Shown: piece by piece, positions 1 through 5,361 of the stretch | How the letters are laid out: every line of letters begins with the position of its first letter | How positions within the stretch are numbered: position 1 is the first letter of the stretch | Source: an uncultured Polyangiaceae bacterium | Lineage (GTDB): Bacteria > Myxococcota_A > Polyangia > Polyangiales > Polyangiaceae | Length of the DNA: 5,361 nucleotides | Direction: 5' to 3' | Assembly (NCBI GenBank): GCA_938004815.1 | Contig: CALKVR010000596.1 | Span: 1 to 5,361 of the forward strand | Notes under the pieces: generated by a model | The model's database searches: none | Told to the model about the DNA's origin: nothing | What the model saw: only the letters and a program-made list of their open reading frames with translations | Translations under genes and position numbers: made by a program

Positions 1-434
1 GTGATGGTGCGGGCGGGCCCGACGAGCCGCTCGGCCATGCGGCCGAGCCAGACGAAGCCCATCATGTTGAGGGCAAAGTGCAGGACGCCGAAGTGCACGA
101 ACACCGAGCTGAGCAGGCGCCAGGGCTCGGCCAAGAAGAGGTCGGCGTTCACCTCCAGCGCCCCGGCCCGGACGGCCTCCATCCTCGAGCCCGCCCCCAA
201 GATGGGCAGCGTGCCCCGGAACTTGAACGCCAAGAGGATCTGGTAAGCGAAGACCACGCTGCACAGGCCGCCCAGGAGCATGACCGCGATGGCCGGCTTG
301 TCGGCCAAGGGGGCAGGGCGGGCGGCTGGCGCGGGGACGCCGCCGCGAAGCGGTGTCCCACATCGAATACACGTGCTGAAACCCTCGTCATTGAGGGCAC
401 CACACACGCAGCGCACCTCTCGAGCGGCCGGCAT
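1..434 (-). CDS. Zinc-ribbon rhomboid-family intramembrane serine protease (N-terminal part)
   Basis: The minus-strand frame reads from an ATG at 434-432 to the window edge without a stop, giving 144 codons; the C-terminal half is missing. Residues 9-25 hold four cysteines (C9, C11, C22, C25; CxC-x10-CxxC), a zinc-ribbon pattern. A Pro/Ala linker (about 28-46) leads to a first membrane segment at about 47-66. Next comes an amphipathic stretch ending in EPWRLLSSVFVHFGVLH, then HFALNMMG, with H119 and N123 matching the HxxxN of rhomboid TM2 (H150/N154 in E. coli GlpG), then GRMAERLVGPART, matching the conserved segment after TM2. Rhomboids cleave membrane segments of client proteins within the inner membrane. 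The GxSG serine and the catalytic histidine should lie beyond position 1, so activity cannot be judged. No clear Shine-Dalgarno precedes the start, but it is the only ATG ahead of the ribbon. It is divergent from the sigma-factor cluster. The family call is firm; the clients are unknown. Confidence 0.86.
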   Translation of the reverse strand, partial: MPAAREVRCVCGALNDEGFSTCIRCGTPLRGGVPAPAARPAPLADKPAIAVMLLGGLCSVVFAYQILLAFKFRGTLPILGAGSRMEAVRAGALEVNADLFLAEPWRLLSSVFVHFGVLHFALNMMGFVWLGRMAERLVGPARTI

Positions 435-613
435 CGGCGGACTATGGCATGGACGCCCGTCGCTGGCCCCCTCTGCGGCCGTAAGGTGCCGGACCGAGGC
501 GCGTTCTCCTAGGCGTGACCGCGCTCGCGCTGCACAGCCCGCCGCCCTCCCTGGTGTTCCCCGGGTGGGTGAATCTCGTGCCGGGGATGGTGCATCGCGC
601 GTGGCGGGCGGGT
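435..613. promoter_or_regulatory. Divergent intergenic region between rhomboid and sigma-factor genes
   Basis: This stretch of about 180 nt separates two divergently oriented genes, so the promoters of both should lie here or in their early coding parts. I could not find a convincing -35/-10 pair or a GGAAC-type ECF -35 on either strand. If the sigma gene starts at the earlier GTG (515) or ATG (587), the non-coding part is shorter. The call rests on gene orientation, not on a recognised motif. Confidence 0.35.
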
Positions 614-1264
614 ATGGTCCGGCGAGTGGCGGTCGCGCGACTGGAGACGACGCTCGAGCGTGAGCTCTGCGAGCGCGCCAAGGCCGGCGATCGGACCGCG
701 CTCGGCAAGATCCTGCGGGCTTACGGCCCCGCGCTCTACCGCTCCGTGTTGCTCCCGCGCCTCGGGAGCGAGGCCATCGCCCAGGACGCCCTCGCCGAGA
801 CCTACGCGCGCGTGGTCGAGCGCTTCGACCAGTACACGTGGCAAGATTGCGGGGTTTATCCATGGCTGCGCGTCGTCGCGATGCGCATCGCGCTCGATAT
901 CCTGCGGGCCCGCAAGCGCGAGAGCCTGTTCGAGCCCGAGGATCTGGCCCGAGAGATCGACCGCGCCGAGCGGGCGGGCGGGGGCGGCCCCGACGCCGAG
1001 GTCCTCGAGGCGCGCGACCTCGAGGCGGCCCGGACCAAGGTCGACACGGCGCTCAAGCAGCTGAACCCCCGGTACGAGCGCGCCATCCGGCTGCGGGTGC
1101 TCGAGGAGCGCCCCCGCGAAGAGGTAGCCAACGAGCTCGGCGTGACGGTCGCGACCTTCGACGTCGTTTTGCACCGAGCCCTGACGTCGCTCAAGAAAGC
1201 GATAGCGAAGATGGACGGTCAACTGGCAGCGCGCCCCGACGGGCGCGACACGGAGGCGTCGTGA
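614..1264 (+). CDS. RNA polymerase sigma factor, sigma-70 family (ECF-like)
   Basis: The 216-aa product directs RNA polymerase to a specific promoter set. With the ATG at 614, region 2 spans about residues 15-103, including an ALYRSVL/QDALAETYARVVERF helix pair (region 2.1-2.2) and YPWLRVVAMRIALDILRARKRE in two parts (region 2.3-2.4, about 82-103). A charged Gly-rich linker (about 104-144) follows, then region 4 (about 145-195) with LNPRYERAIRLRVLEE and a helix-turn-helix around REEVANELGVTVATFD. There is no region 1 or 3, as in ECF sigma factors. The start is uncertain: the frame is open from GTG 515, with another ATG at 587. I chose 614 because a GGCGGGCGGGT stretch precedes it and about 15 residues ahead of region 2 is normal. 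The stop overlaps the next gene's GTG by 4 nt, so the two are probably translationally coupled. Which ECF group it belongs to cannot be told by eye. Confidence 0.85.
   Translation: MVRRVAVARLETTLERELCERAKAGDRTALGKILRAYGPALYRSVLLPRLGSEAIAQDALAETYARVVERFDQYTWQDCGVYPWLRVVAMRIALDILRARKRESLFEPEDLAREIDRAERAGGGGPDAEVLEARDLEAARTKVDTALKQLNPRYERAIRLRVLEERPREEVANELGVTVATFDVVLHRALTSLKKAIAKMDGQLAARPDGRDTEAS
1252..1256 (+). promoter_or_regulatory. Shine-Dalgarno GGAGG for the anti-sigma-like gene
   Basis: GGAGG lies 4 nt before the GTG at 1261, inside the last codons of the sigma gene. It fixes GTG 1261 as the start of the downstream gene, although the frame stays open upstream as far as 838. It is the clearest ribosome binding site in the window. 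Confidence 0.75.
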
Positions 1265-1959
1265 AATCCGACGACGATCTCCCGGATCCGGCAGAGGCAT
1301 CCGCCGAAGAGCAGGCGCGCGCCGACGAGCAGCGCCGGGCGGTCGACGACAAGAGCGACGCGGTCGTCGCCCTCCTCGCGGCGGCGGTGAGCCCGCGTGA
1401 CCTCGACGATGAGGCGCACGACCGTATCCTCGCGCAGGCGTTGGGCGCCGAGGCCCTCTTGCCGGCCGTCGTCGAAGAAGCCCCCGCCGACGCGGCGGAG
1501 ATCAAGGCCGCCGACGGCTTGCGCCGCGCGCTCGACGGCTCGCCCGCCGATCGCGCCGAGCACCCGCTCGCGAGCCTGGCCGGGGCGCTCCGTGCCGCGC
1601 ACGCGCCGGGGTCGATCGCCGAGATCCGCAACGAAGCGCTTCTTCGGCCGGCCCTCCGCGGCCGAGCCGGCGGCGGGCCGCGGGTCCTCTACGGCGCCGT
1701 GGCGGGCGCGCTCGCGCTCGCCGCCGGCATCGCCGGTCTCTGGATTTCGGGCGCGAGCGACGGGCCGGACACGCCGGCTGCGAGCCTCGACGGGATGGTC
1801 GAGGTCCGCTCGACGGCGCCGCTCTTCTCGGTCGAGGACTTTCCGCAGGGCATGGGCCCCGATCGCAAGGACACCACGAGCGAGCGCATCGACAAGATCA
1901 CCAGCGCGCGCAGCGCCGACCTCCGCAACAACCGCTACCGCGCGTGGGGGCTCGACTGA
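1261..1959 (+). CDS. Single-pass membrane protein, candidate anti-sigma factor
   Basis: The product is 232 aa, begins with GTG 1261 behind GGAGG, and overlaps the sigma stop (GTGA). Residues 1-140 are acidic and Ala-rich, with predicted helices such as LDDEAHDRILAQALG (about 48-62) and HPLASLAGALRAAHAPG. One membrane segment follows at about residues 142-162 (VLYGAVAGALALAAGIAGLW). A tail of about 70 residues comes next, containing RSTAPLF and, at the end, SERIDKITSARSADLRNN plus RYRAWGLD. A cytoplasmic N-terminus, one membrane span and translational coupling to an ECF-like sigma are the usual signs of a membrane anti-sigma factor that holds the sigma until an envelope signal arrives. The protein has no cysteine, so it lacks the HxxxCxxC zinc anti-sigma motif, and I do not recognise a named domain. 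The role is inferred from context and topology; an unrelated membrane protein remains possible. Confidence 0.66.
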   Translation: MKSDDDLPDPAEASAEEQARADEQRRAVDDKSDAVVALLAAAVSPRDLDDEAHDRILAQALGAEALLPAVVEEAPADAAEIKAADGLRRALDGSPADRAEHPLASLAGALRAAHAPGSIAEIRNEALLRPALRGRAGGGPRVLYGAVAGALALAAGIAGLWISGASDGPDTPAASLDGMVEVRSTAPLFSVEDFPQGMGPDRKDTTSERIDKITSARSADLRNNRYRAWGLD

Positions 1960-1961
1960 CG

Positions 1962-2567
1962 ATGGCCACCTCGCCCCGCCACCCCGCACCTCTCTCCCGC
2001 GCGTGGCTCTTCGCCGGTGCGCTCGCGCTCGGCGCGCTCGGGGGCCTCGCCGCGGGCTGCCAGGACCAAGGGGCGCCGGCGCCGTCGGCCTCTTCGGAGG
2101 GCCGGCCGGTGGTCGACACGACGCTGGTCGCCTTCTTGTCCAAGGCGCGGGCCGCCAACCACGCGGCCGACCTGTCGATCACGAACGGCGATCGGCAGGC
2201 GGCGATCAAGCACTTGCGCCGCGTGACCGAGGCCGCTCGGCCGCGCGTGTCACCGGAGGTGGTCGAGGTCCTGGCCGATGCCCACGCCAGGTTGGGTGAG
2301 CTGCTCGCCGAAGAGGGCGACTTTCAAGCCGCGAGCCGCGAGGTCGACGCCGGGCTCGCCCTCGCGACCGAGGTCACGCTCTTTCGCGCGAACCTGTTCA
2401 TGGCCCGTGGTGTGGTGCAAGAGCGCCGCATGAAAGCGCTCGAGCAAGCGGGCGACACCTCGGGCGCGGCCGCGGCGCGCGCGGCCGCGCTGACCGCTTT
2501 CGAGACCGCGATGACGCTCCAAGAGAAGGTCATCGAGGAGGCTCTCGCCGACGAGCCACGCGAGTAG
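1962..2567 (+). CDS. Putative lipoprotein with TPR-like helical repeats
   Basis: The product is 201 aa. The N-terminus has a basic start (R6, H7, R13), a hydrophobic core at about 14-31 (WLFAGALALGALGGLAA) and a cysteine at C33 in LAAGC, a lipobox-like signal peptidase II site, though position -3 is Ala instead of the preferred Leu. The residue after Cys is Gln, not Asp, which under the E. coli Lol rule would favour the outer membrane. After a Ser/Ala/Pro linker (34-50) the protein is all helical, with three helix pairs resembling tetratricopeptide repeats: about 52-90, 97-135 (LGELLAEEGDFQAASREVDA) and 137-193. These repeats bind other proteins, so a scaffold or sensor role at the envelope is plausible. 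The ATG at 1962 lies 2 nt after the preceding stop; GTG 1944 is also in frame but would push the signal peptide inward. The gene is probably co-transcribed with the sigma/anti-sigma-like pair. The exact function is not recognised. Confidence 0.72.
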   Translation: MATSPRHPAPLSRAWLFAGALALGALGGLAAGCQDQGAPAPSASSEGRPVVDTTLVAFLSKARAANHAADLSITNGDRQAAIKHLRRVTEAARPRVSPEVVEVLADAHARLGELLAEEGDFQAASREVDAGLALATEVTLFRANLFMARGVVQERRMKALEQAGDTSGAAAARAAALTAFETAMTLQEKVIEEALADEPRE

Positions 2568-2602
2568 CGTAGAGGCTTATTTCGGTAGAAGCCTGGCGCT
2601 AC
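2564..2602 (+). other. Nested stem-loop straddling the lipoprotein stop codon
   Basis: The outer arms are GTAGCG (2564-2569) and CGCTAC (2597-2602). The inner arms are AGGCTT (2573-2578) and AAGCCT (2589-2594), around a 10-nt loop. All 12 base pairs are perfect, with a small internal loop between the stems. There is no T-tract after it, so it is not a classical intrinsic terminator. It could be an mRNA-end or attenuating structure between the two transcription units. A competing pairing, GGTAG (2584-2588) with CTACC (2599-2603), uses the same right arm. Confidence 0.5.
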
Positions 2603-2615
2603 CACCGATCGGGGG

Positions 2616-2633
2616 GATAACCTTGAAAAGAGG
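2616..2633 (+). promoter_or_regulatory. Possible -10 element and start-adjacent AAGAGG before the J-domain gene
   Basis: GATAAC at 2616-2621 resembles a -10 hexamer. The matching -35 position (about 2593-2598, CTGGCG) is poor. AAGAGG (2628-2633) directly abuts the ATG with no spacer, which is too close for a normal Shine-Dalgarno. A G-run at 2611-2616 is too far. A leaderless or near-leaderless transcript is one explanation. This is weak evidence. Confidence 0.2.
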
Positions 2634-5033
2634 ATGGCCAGCCCGATCCGGCTCGTCGCAGGCGTCGACTACAAAAAGCTGCCGCTGACCCCGGCCGAGG
2701 GGAACGTCTTCTCCAAGATCGACGGCAAGGCGACAGTCGACGACATCATCCGCCTGACGGGGTTCCACCCGGACACCGTGGCCAAAGCCGTCGAGCGCTT
2801 GGTCGAGCTCGGCGCGGCCGAGGTCCTCGATCAGGCGCGAATCGCAAAGGATCAGGTCGACAAGACCACGAAGGCCGCCGCGTCGATGGCCTTTGGTGGC
2901 GCGCTGGGCCAGCTCGGCACGTTCGATCAGAAGCTCCTCGACGAGGCCGTCGACCTCGACGTCGACAAGAAGAAGCAGATCCTCGACGCGTTCGGCCGCC
3001 TCGAGAAGCTCTCGTTCTACGAGCTGCTCGGCCTGCACCAGCTCGTCGATCGCAAAGAGGTCAAGGCTGCGTACTACGCGATCGCCCCCGAGTTTCACCC
3101 AGACAAGTTCTTCAAGCGAAACCTCGGTAGCTTCAAGGGAAAGATCGAGGCGGTGTTCGCGCGGCTCACGCTCGCGCACGACACCCTCACCGCGAAGCAG
3201 AAGCGCGCCGAGTACGACGAGTACCTGAAGACGTTCGAGGCGAACCGCAAGGCGAGCGAGATCCTCTCGCAGGCGCAAGCGGCGATCGCGAGCGCGCAAG
3301 CGACGATCGAGCAGCAGGCGCGGGCGGCGGCGGGCGTCGCCGCCGACGGCACCGACGCCCGCAAGGCGCAGGATCTCGCCGACAAGCGGCGCGCGCTCGC
3401 CGCGAAGCTGGGCAAGGGCCGCTACCGCGCAGAGGCGAAGCCCGAGGAGAAGTTCACGCCCCCGCCGATGGATCCCAAGGCGGCCGCCGAGGCGCTGCGG
3501 GTGCGGTACGAGTACGCGAAGCAAGAGGCGCAGCGCACGCAGATCGAGCACTACGTCGCGTCGGGCCGCCGCGCGATCGCCGCCGCCGAGTGGGCCGCCG
3601 CCGCCAACTACTTCAAGATCGCCTCTTCGATCGCGCCGAACGACGCCAACGTGCAAAAAGAGGCGGCCGAGGTCGCGTCGCTCGCGGCCACCGCGCTCGC
3701 CGACAACTTCGCTCGGCAGGGCGACTTCGAGCTCCAGCAGGAGCGCTACATGGAGGCGGCCGTCAGCTTCTCGAAGGCCTGCCAGGGGCGCCCCGAGGAC
3801 CCCAAGCTCCACGAGCGCGCGGCCTTCGCCACGTTCCGCAGCAACAACAACCCACGTCGCGCCGTCGAGCTCGCTCGCCGCGCCGTCGAGCTCGCGCCCA
3901 ACCAAACGCAGATGCGGATCACGCTCGCGTACTGCTTCATGTCGGCGGGCTTCGAGAGCAGCGCGAACGCCGAGCTCGACCGCGCCGCCGAGATGGTGGG
4001 CAAAGACGCCAAGGGGCAAGCGCTCGTCGCGGCCGCGCGCGACGCGGTCAAGCAGCACATGATCCAGCTCTTCGAGCAAGAGAAGCTGGCAGCCCAGGCG
4101 CCGCCCTCGATGCGCAAGGGCGCCTCCGGAGAGGTGAGCGCACAGCGCGGGTTCACCCCCCAACCGACGCCGTCGCAGCGCGGTCTGACGCCGGGGCTGC
4201 CCGGGCAGAGCGCGCCAGGCAGCATGCCGCCCTACCAGCAGCCCAGCCACGCGCCCCCGGCTGGCTCTCAAGGTGGGTTCCCTGCGCAGCACGGCTACCC
4301 CCAGCACCATCAGACGTATCCGCCGCAGCACTTGCCGACCGCACCACCGCCGCAGGCGAGCTACCCACCTCAAGGGAGCGGGCACCCGGGGCCGTATCCT
4401 CCGCACCAGCCGCAGGCGTTCGAGCAGCAGCAGGGCTACCAGCAGCAGGGCTACCAGGAGCAGGGCTACCAGCATCACGGCTACCAGCAGCAGGGTTACC
4501 AGCAAGAGCCGACCTACCCGCCGCAGGGCCACGCGCCGAGCGCTTACCCCGCGCAGCCGAGCGGCTACCCCCCGGGGCAGTCCCAAGCGCCTTACCCACA
4601 GCACCCACAGCAGGGGCAAAGCGCCTACCCGGCACATCAACAGGGCGGCTACGCGCAGGGCTACCCGCCGCAGGGCTATCCGCAGCAGGGCTATCCGCAG
4701 CAGGGCTACCAGCAGCACGGCGGCTACCCACCGGCGCCCAGCGGTCATCCCCCCCAGCCGTCCCACCCGGTGCCGCCCGATCACCAGCACGCAGGCGCGG
4801 CGGGGCTTCGCCTGCCGCAGCCTTCGGCGCCGCAGATCCACTTCAGCCAGGCGTCGCACGACCCCGCGGTACACACGCGGCCCACGCCTCCCCAGCCGAT
4901 GGCACCGCCGCAGGGCCCCGAGCCGAGCGGCGCACCCGTGCCGCAAGCCGCGCCGGGGCAACCGCATCCTCGGATGTCGGGCGCGTACAGCGTCGTTAAT
5001 CCTGCCGTCGTCGATCGCCGCCCGAAGCGCTGA
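2634..5033 (+). CDS. J-domain (DnaJ-like, class C) co-chaperone with TPR repeats and a Q/Y/P/G-rich tail
   Basis: The product is 799 aa. The start is fixed by an in-frame TAG at 2586 with no other start codon before ATG 2634. Residues about 10-68 (PLTPAEGNVFSKIDG, then a helical stretch ending VERLVELGAAEVL) look like a winged-helix-type domain common in myxobacterial proteins. The J-domain is internal, about 127-198: SFYELLGL, helix II, HPD at 155-157, helix III with LAHDTLTAKQKRAEYDEYL. HPD is the motif that stimulates Hsp70 ATPase. A helical Ala/Gln-rich stretch (about 199-300) and TPR-like repeats (about 304-337, 352-388, 391-424, 425-458) follow. From about 480 to the end the protein is low-complexity, rich in Q, Y, P, G and H. 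There is no zinc-finger or Gly/Phe region, so it is a class C (type III) J-protein. An Hsp70 gene follows 167 nt downstream, making it the likely partner. It is probably cytoplasmic, with no signal peptide or membrane segment. Clients are unknown. Confidence 0.88.
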   Translation: MASPIRLVAGVDYKKLPLTPAEGNVFSKIDGKATVDDIIRLTGFHPDTVAKAVERLVELGAAEVLDQARIAKDQVDKTTKAAASMAFGGALGQLGTFDQKLLDEAVDLDVDKKKQILDAFGRLEKLSFYELLGLHQLVDRKEVKAAYYAIAPEFHPDKFFKRNLGSFKGKIEAVFARLTLAHDTLTAKQKRAEYDEYLKTFEANRKASEILSQAQAAIASAQATIEQQARAAAGVAADGTDARKAQDLADKRRALAAKLGKGRYRAEAKPEEKFTPPPMDPKAAAEALRVRYEYAKQEAQRTQIEHYVASGRRAIAAAEWAAAANYFKIASSIAPNDANVQKEAAEVASLAATALADNFARQGDFELQQERYMEAAVSFSKACQGRPEDPKLHERAAFATFRSNNNPRRAVELARRAVELAPNQTQMRITLAYCFMSAGFESSANAELDRAAEMVGKDAKGQALVAAARDAVKQHMIQLFEQEKLAAQAPPSMRKGASGEVSAQRGFTPQPTPSQRGLTPGLPGQSAPGSMPPYQQPSHAPPAGSQGGFPAQHGYPQHHQTYPPQHLPTAPPPQASYPPQGSGHPGPYPPHQPQAFEQQQGYQQQGYQEQGYQHHGYQQQGYQQEPTYPPQGHAPSAYPAQPSGYPPGQSQAPYPQHPQQGQSAYPAHQQGGYAQGYPPQGYPQQGYPQQGYQQHGGYPPAPSGHPPQPSHPVPPDHQHAGAAGLRLPQPSAPQIHFSQASHDPAVHTRPTPPQPMAPPQGPEPSGAPVPQAAPGQPHPRMSGAYSVVNPAVVDRRPKR
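4425..4499 (+). repeat. Five tandem 15-nt units encoding QxxGY
   Basis: Units start at 4425, 4440, 4455, 4470 and 4485 and encode QQQGY, QQQGY, QEQGY, QHHGY and QQQGY (residues 598-622 of the J-domain protein). The first two units are identical at DNA level and the fifth differs by one base (GGT for GGC). The array stays in frame, so unit gain or loss would change tail length without a frameshift. Confidence 0.9.
4650..4727 (+). repeat. Second tandem array encoding PxQGY units
   Basis: After YAQGY, 15-nt units start at 4665 (PPQGY), 4680 (PQQGY) and 4695 (PQQGY), followed by a degenerate 18-nt QQHGGY unit at 4710. The units at 4680 and 4695 differ only in the last base (TAT or TAC). It is related to the array at 4425, with the leading Gln replaced by Pro. 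Confidence 0.85.
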
Positions 5034-5047
5034 CAGCGCGCTGGCGC

Positions 5048-5081
5048 ACGCCCGACCGCGCGCGTGCCCCGGGGCGGGCGT
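5048..5081 (+). terminator. GC-rich inverted repeat after the J-domain gene
   Basis: ACGCCCG (5048-5054) and CGGGCGT (5075-5081) form a perfect 7-bp stem around a 20-nt loop that itself ends in CCCCGGGG. Only TTCCCC follows, so it lacks a convincing T-tract. It may be a weak or Rho-assisted end, an RNA-stability hairpin, or chance in GC-rich DNA. If it does not terminate, the J-domain gene and the Hsp70 gene can share a transcript. Confidence 0.25.
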
Positions 5082-5192
5082 TCCCCAAAACACTCGCCCT
5101 TTTCCTCGAACCCGTGGGATGCTTCCGAAGCCGCGGGCTCACCGAGCCCCGGCGCGACCGGTGCAGATGATCCGGTTCGCACGCTGAGGACT

Positions 5193-5196
5193 GGAG
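5193..5196 (+). promoter_or_regulatory. Shine-Dalgarno GGAG for the Hsp70 gene
   Basis: GGAG lies 4 nt before ATG 5201, with a second purine block, GAGGA, at 5186-5190. It supports this ATG, and the Hsp70 nucleotide-binding motif follows within 6 residues. Confidence 0.6.
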
Positions 5197-5200
5197 CCAG

Positions 5201-5361
5201 ATGGAACGCGTTCTTGGTATCGACCTGGGTACGACCAACACGTGCGTGGCGATCGTCGAGGATGGGGTCCCGACGGTCATCCCCAACCGGGGCGGGTACA
5301 AGACGACGCCCTCGATGGTCGCGATCACCGAGGCTGGCAAGCGGTTAGTCGGGCACATCGC
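5201..5361 (+). CDS. dnaK: Hsp70/DnaK-family molecular chaperone (N-terminal part)
   Basis: Only the first 53 codons are in the window; the gene runs off the right edge. The start reads MERVLGIDLGTTNTCVAIVE. The IDLGTTNT motif (residues 7-14) is the phosphate-1 loop of the actin-like ATPase domain of Hsp70. It is followed by the family's strand pattern (VPTVIPN, then YKTTPSMVAIT and GKRLVGHI), collinear with canonical DnaK throughout. Hsp70 proteins bind exposed hydrophobic peptide in an ATP cycle driven by a J-protein and a nucleotide exchange factor in the cytoplasm. The nearest neighbour is a J-domain protein, and no grpE or canonical dnaJ is seen. NRGGYKTTPS replaces the more usual N-x-EGxRTTPS of housekeeping DnaK, so this may be a paralogue. 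Family assignment is certain; whether it is the main DnaK is not. Confidence 0.93.
   Translation, partial: MERVLGIDLGTTNTCVAIVEDGVPTVIPNRGGYKTTPSMVAITEAGKRLVGHI

Noticed and set aside
78..663. Plus-strand frames over the rhomboid gene and the divergent region
   Set aside because: The minus-strand frame has the rhomboid HxxxN motif and a zinc ribbon; the plus frames show nothing recognisable.
838..1260. Upstream extension of the anti-sigma-like frame through the sigma gene
   Set aside because: This part is Arg/Pro/Ala-rich out-of-frame sequence over the sigma domains. GGAGG before GTG 1261 marks the true start.
509..1300. Minus-strand frame of 263 codons opposite the sigma gene, and similar antisense frames at 1219-1989
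   Set aside because: They lie fully opposite genes with recognisable features, show low-complexity composition and have no motif.
4190..4760. A CRISPR-like reading of the short repeats
   Set aside because: The units are 15 nt, directly tandem without spacers, and in frame with the J-domain protein; they are coding repeats.
2577..5093. An 838-codon open frame on the minus strand covering the whole J-domain gene
   Set aside because: Its product is Arg/Leu/Val-rich without domain features. The plus-strand frame has a clear J-domain and TPR-like helices. Long antisense frames are expected in DNA with GC-rich third positions.
5100..5135. A possible heat-shock (sigma-32 type) promoter before the Hsp70 gene, around CCTCGAACCCG
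   Set aside because: The -35 likeness is partial and no CCCCAT-like -10 lies at the right distance.
1..5361. tRNA, rRNA, insertion sequence or attachment site
   Set aside because: No transposase, terminal inverted repeats, tRNA-like cloverleaf or rRNA stretch was seen on either strand.

Overview
The window has very high GC content and GC-rich third codon positions. It carries a zinc-ribbon rhomboid protease, a J-domain/TPR protein next to an Hsp70 gene, and a sigma/anti-sigma-like pair followed by a lipoprotein. This combination suggests a Gram-negative delta-proteobacterium of the myxobacterial (Myxococcota, Polyangiales-like) type. That assignment is inferred from style and gene content, not from a database search.

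Layout. On the minus strand, positions 434 to 1 encode the N-terminal part of a rhomboid-family intramembrane protease with a zinc-ribbon head; its 3' end lies outside the window. A short divergent region (435-613) separates it from a tight plus-strand cluster. That cluster holds a sigma-70/ECF-like sigma factor (614-1264), a cysteine-free single-pass membrane protein that is a candidate anti-sigma factor (1261-1959, 4-nt overlap), and a lipoprotein with TPR-like helices (1962-2567, 2-nt gap). A nested stem-loop straddles the lipoprotein stop codon.

After 66 nt comes a large J-domain protein (2634-5033, 799 aa). It has an N-terminal winged-helix-like domain, an internal J-domain with an intact HPD motif, TPR repeats, and a long tail rich in Gln, Tyr, Pro and Gly that contains two arrays of 5-residue tandem repeats. 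A 167-nt gap leads to the start of an Hsp70/DnaK-family gene (5201 to the window end).

Two functional modules are proposed. The first is a membrane-linked transcription switch: sigma factor, putative membrane anti-sigma, and envelope lipoprotein, possibly sensing cell-envelope state. The second is a dedicated J-protein/Hsp70 pair, in which the J-domain would stimulate the neighbouring Hsp70 and the TPR and prion-like tail would supply client binding or clustering. The most unusual items are the prion-like J-protein beside what may be a paralogous Hsp70, and the zinc-ribbon/rhomboid fusion.
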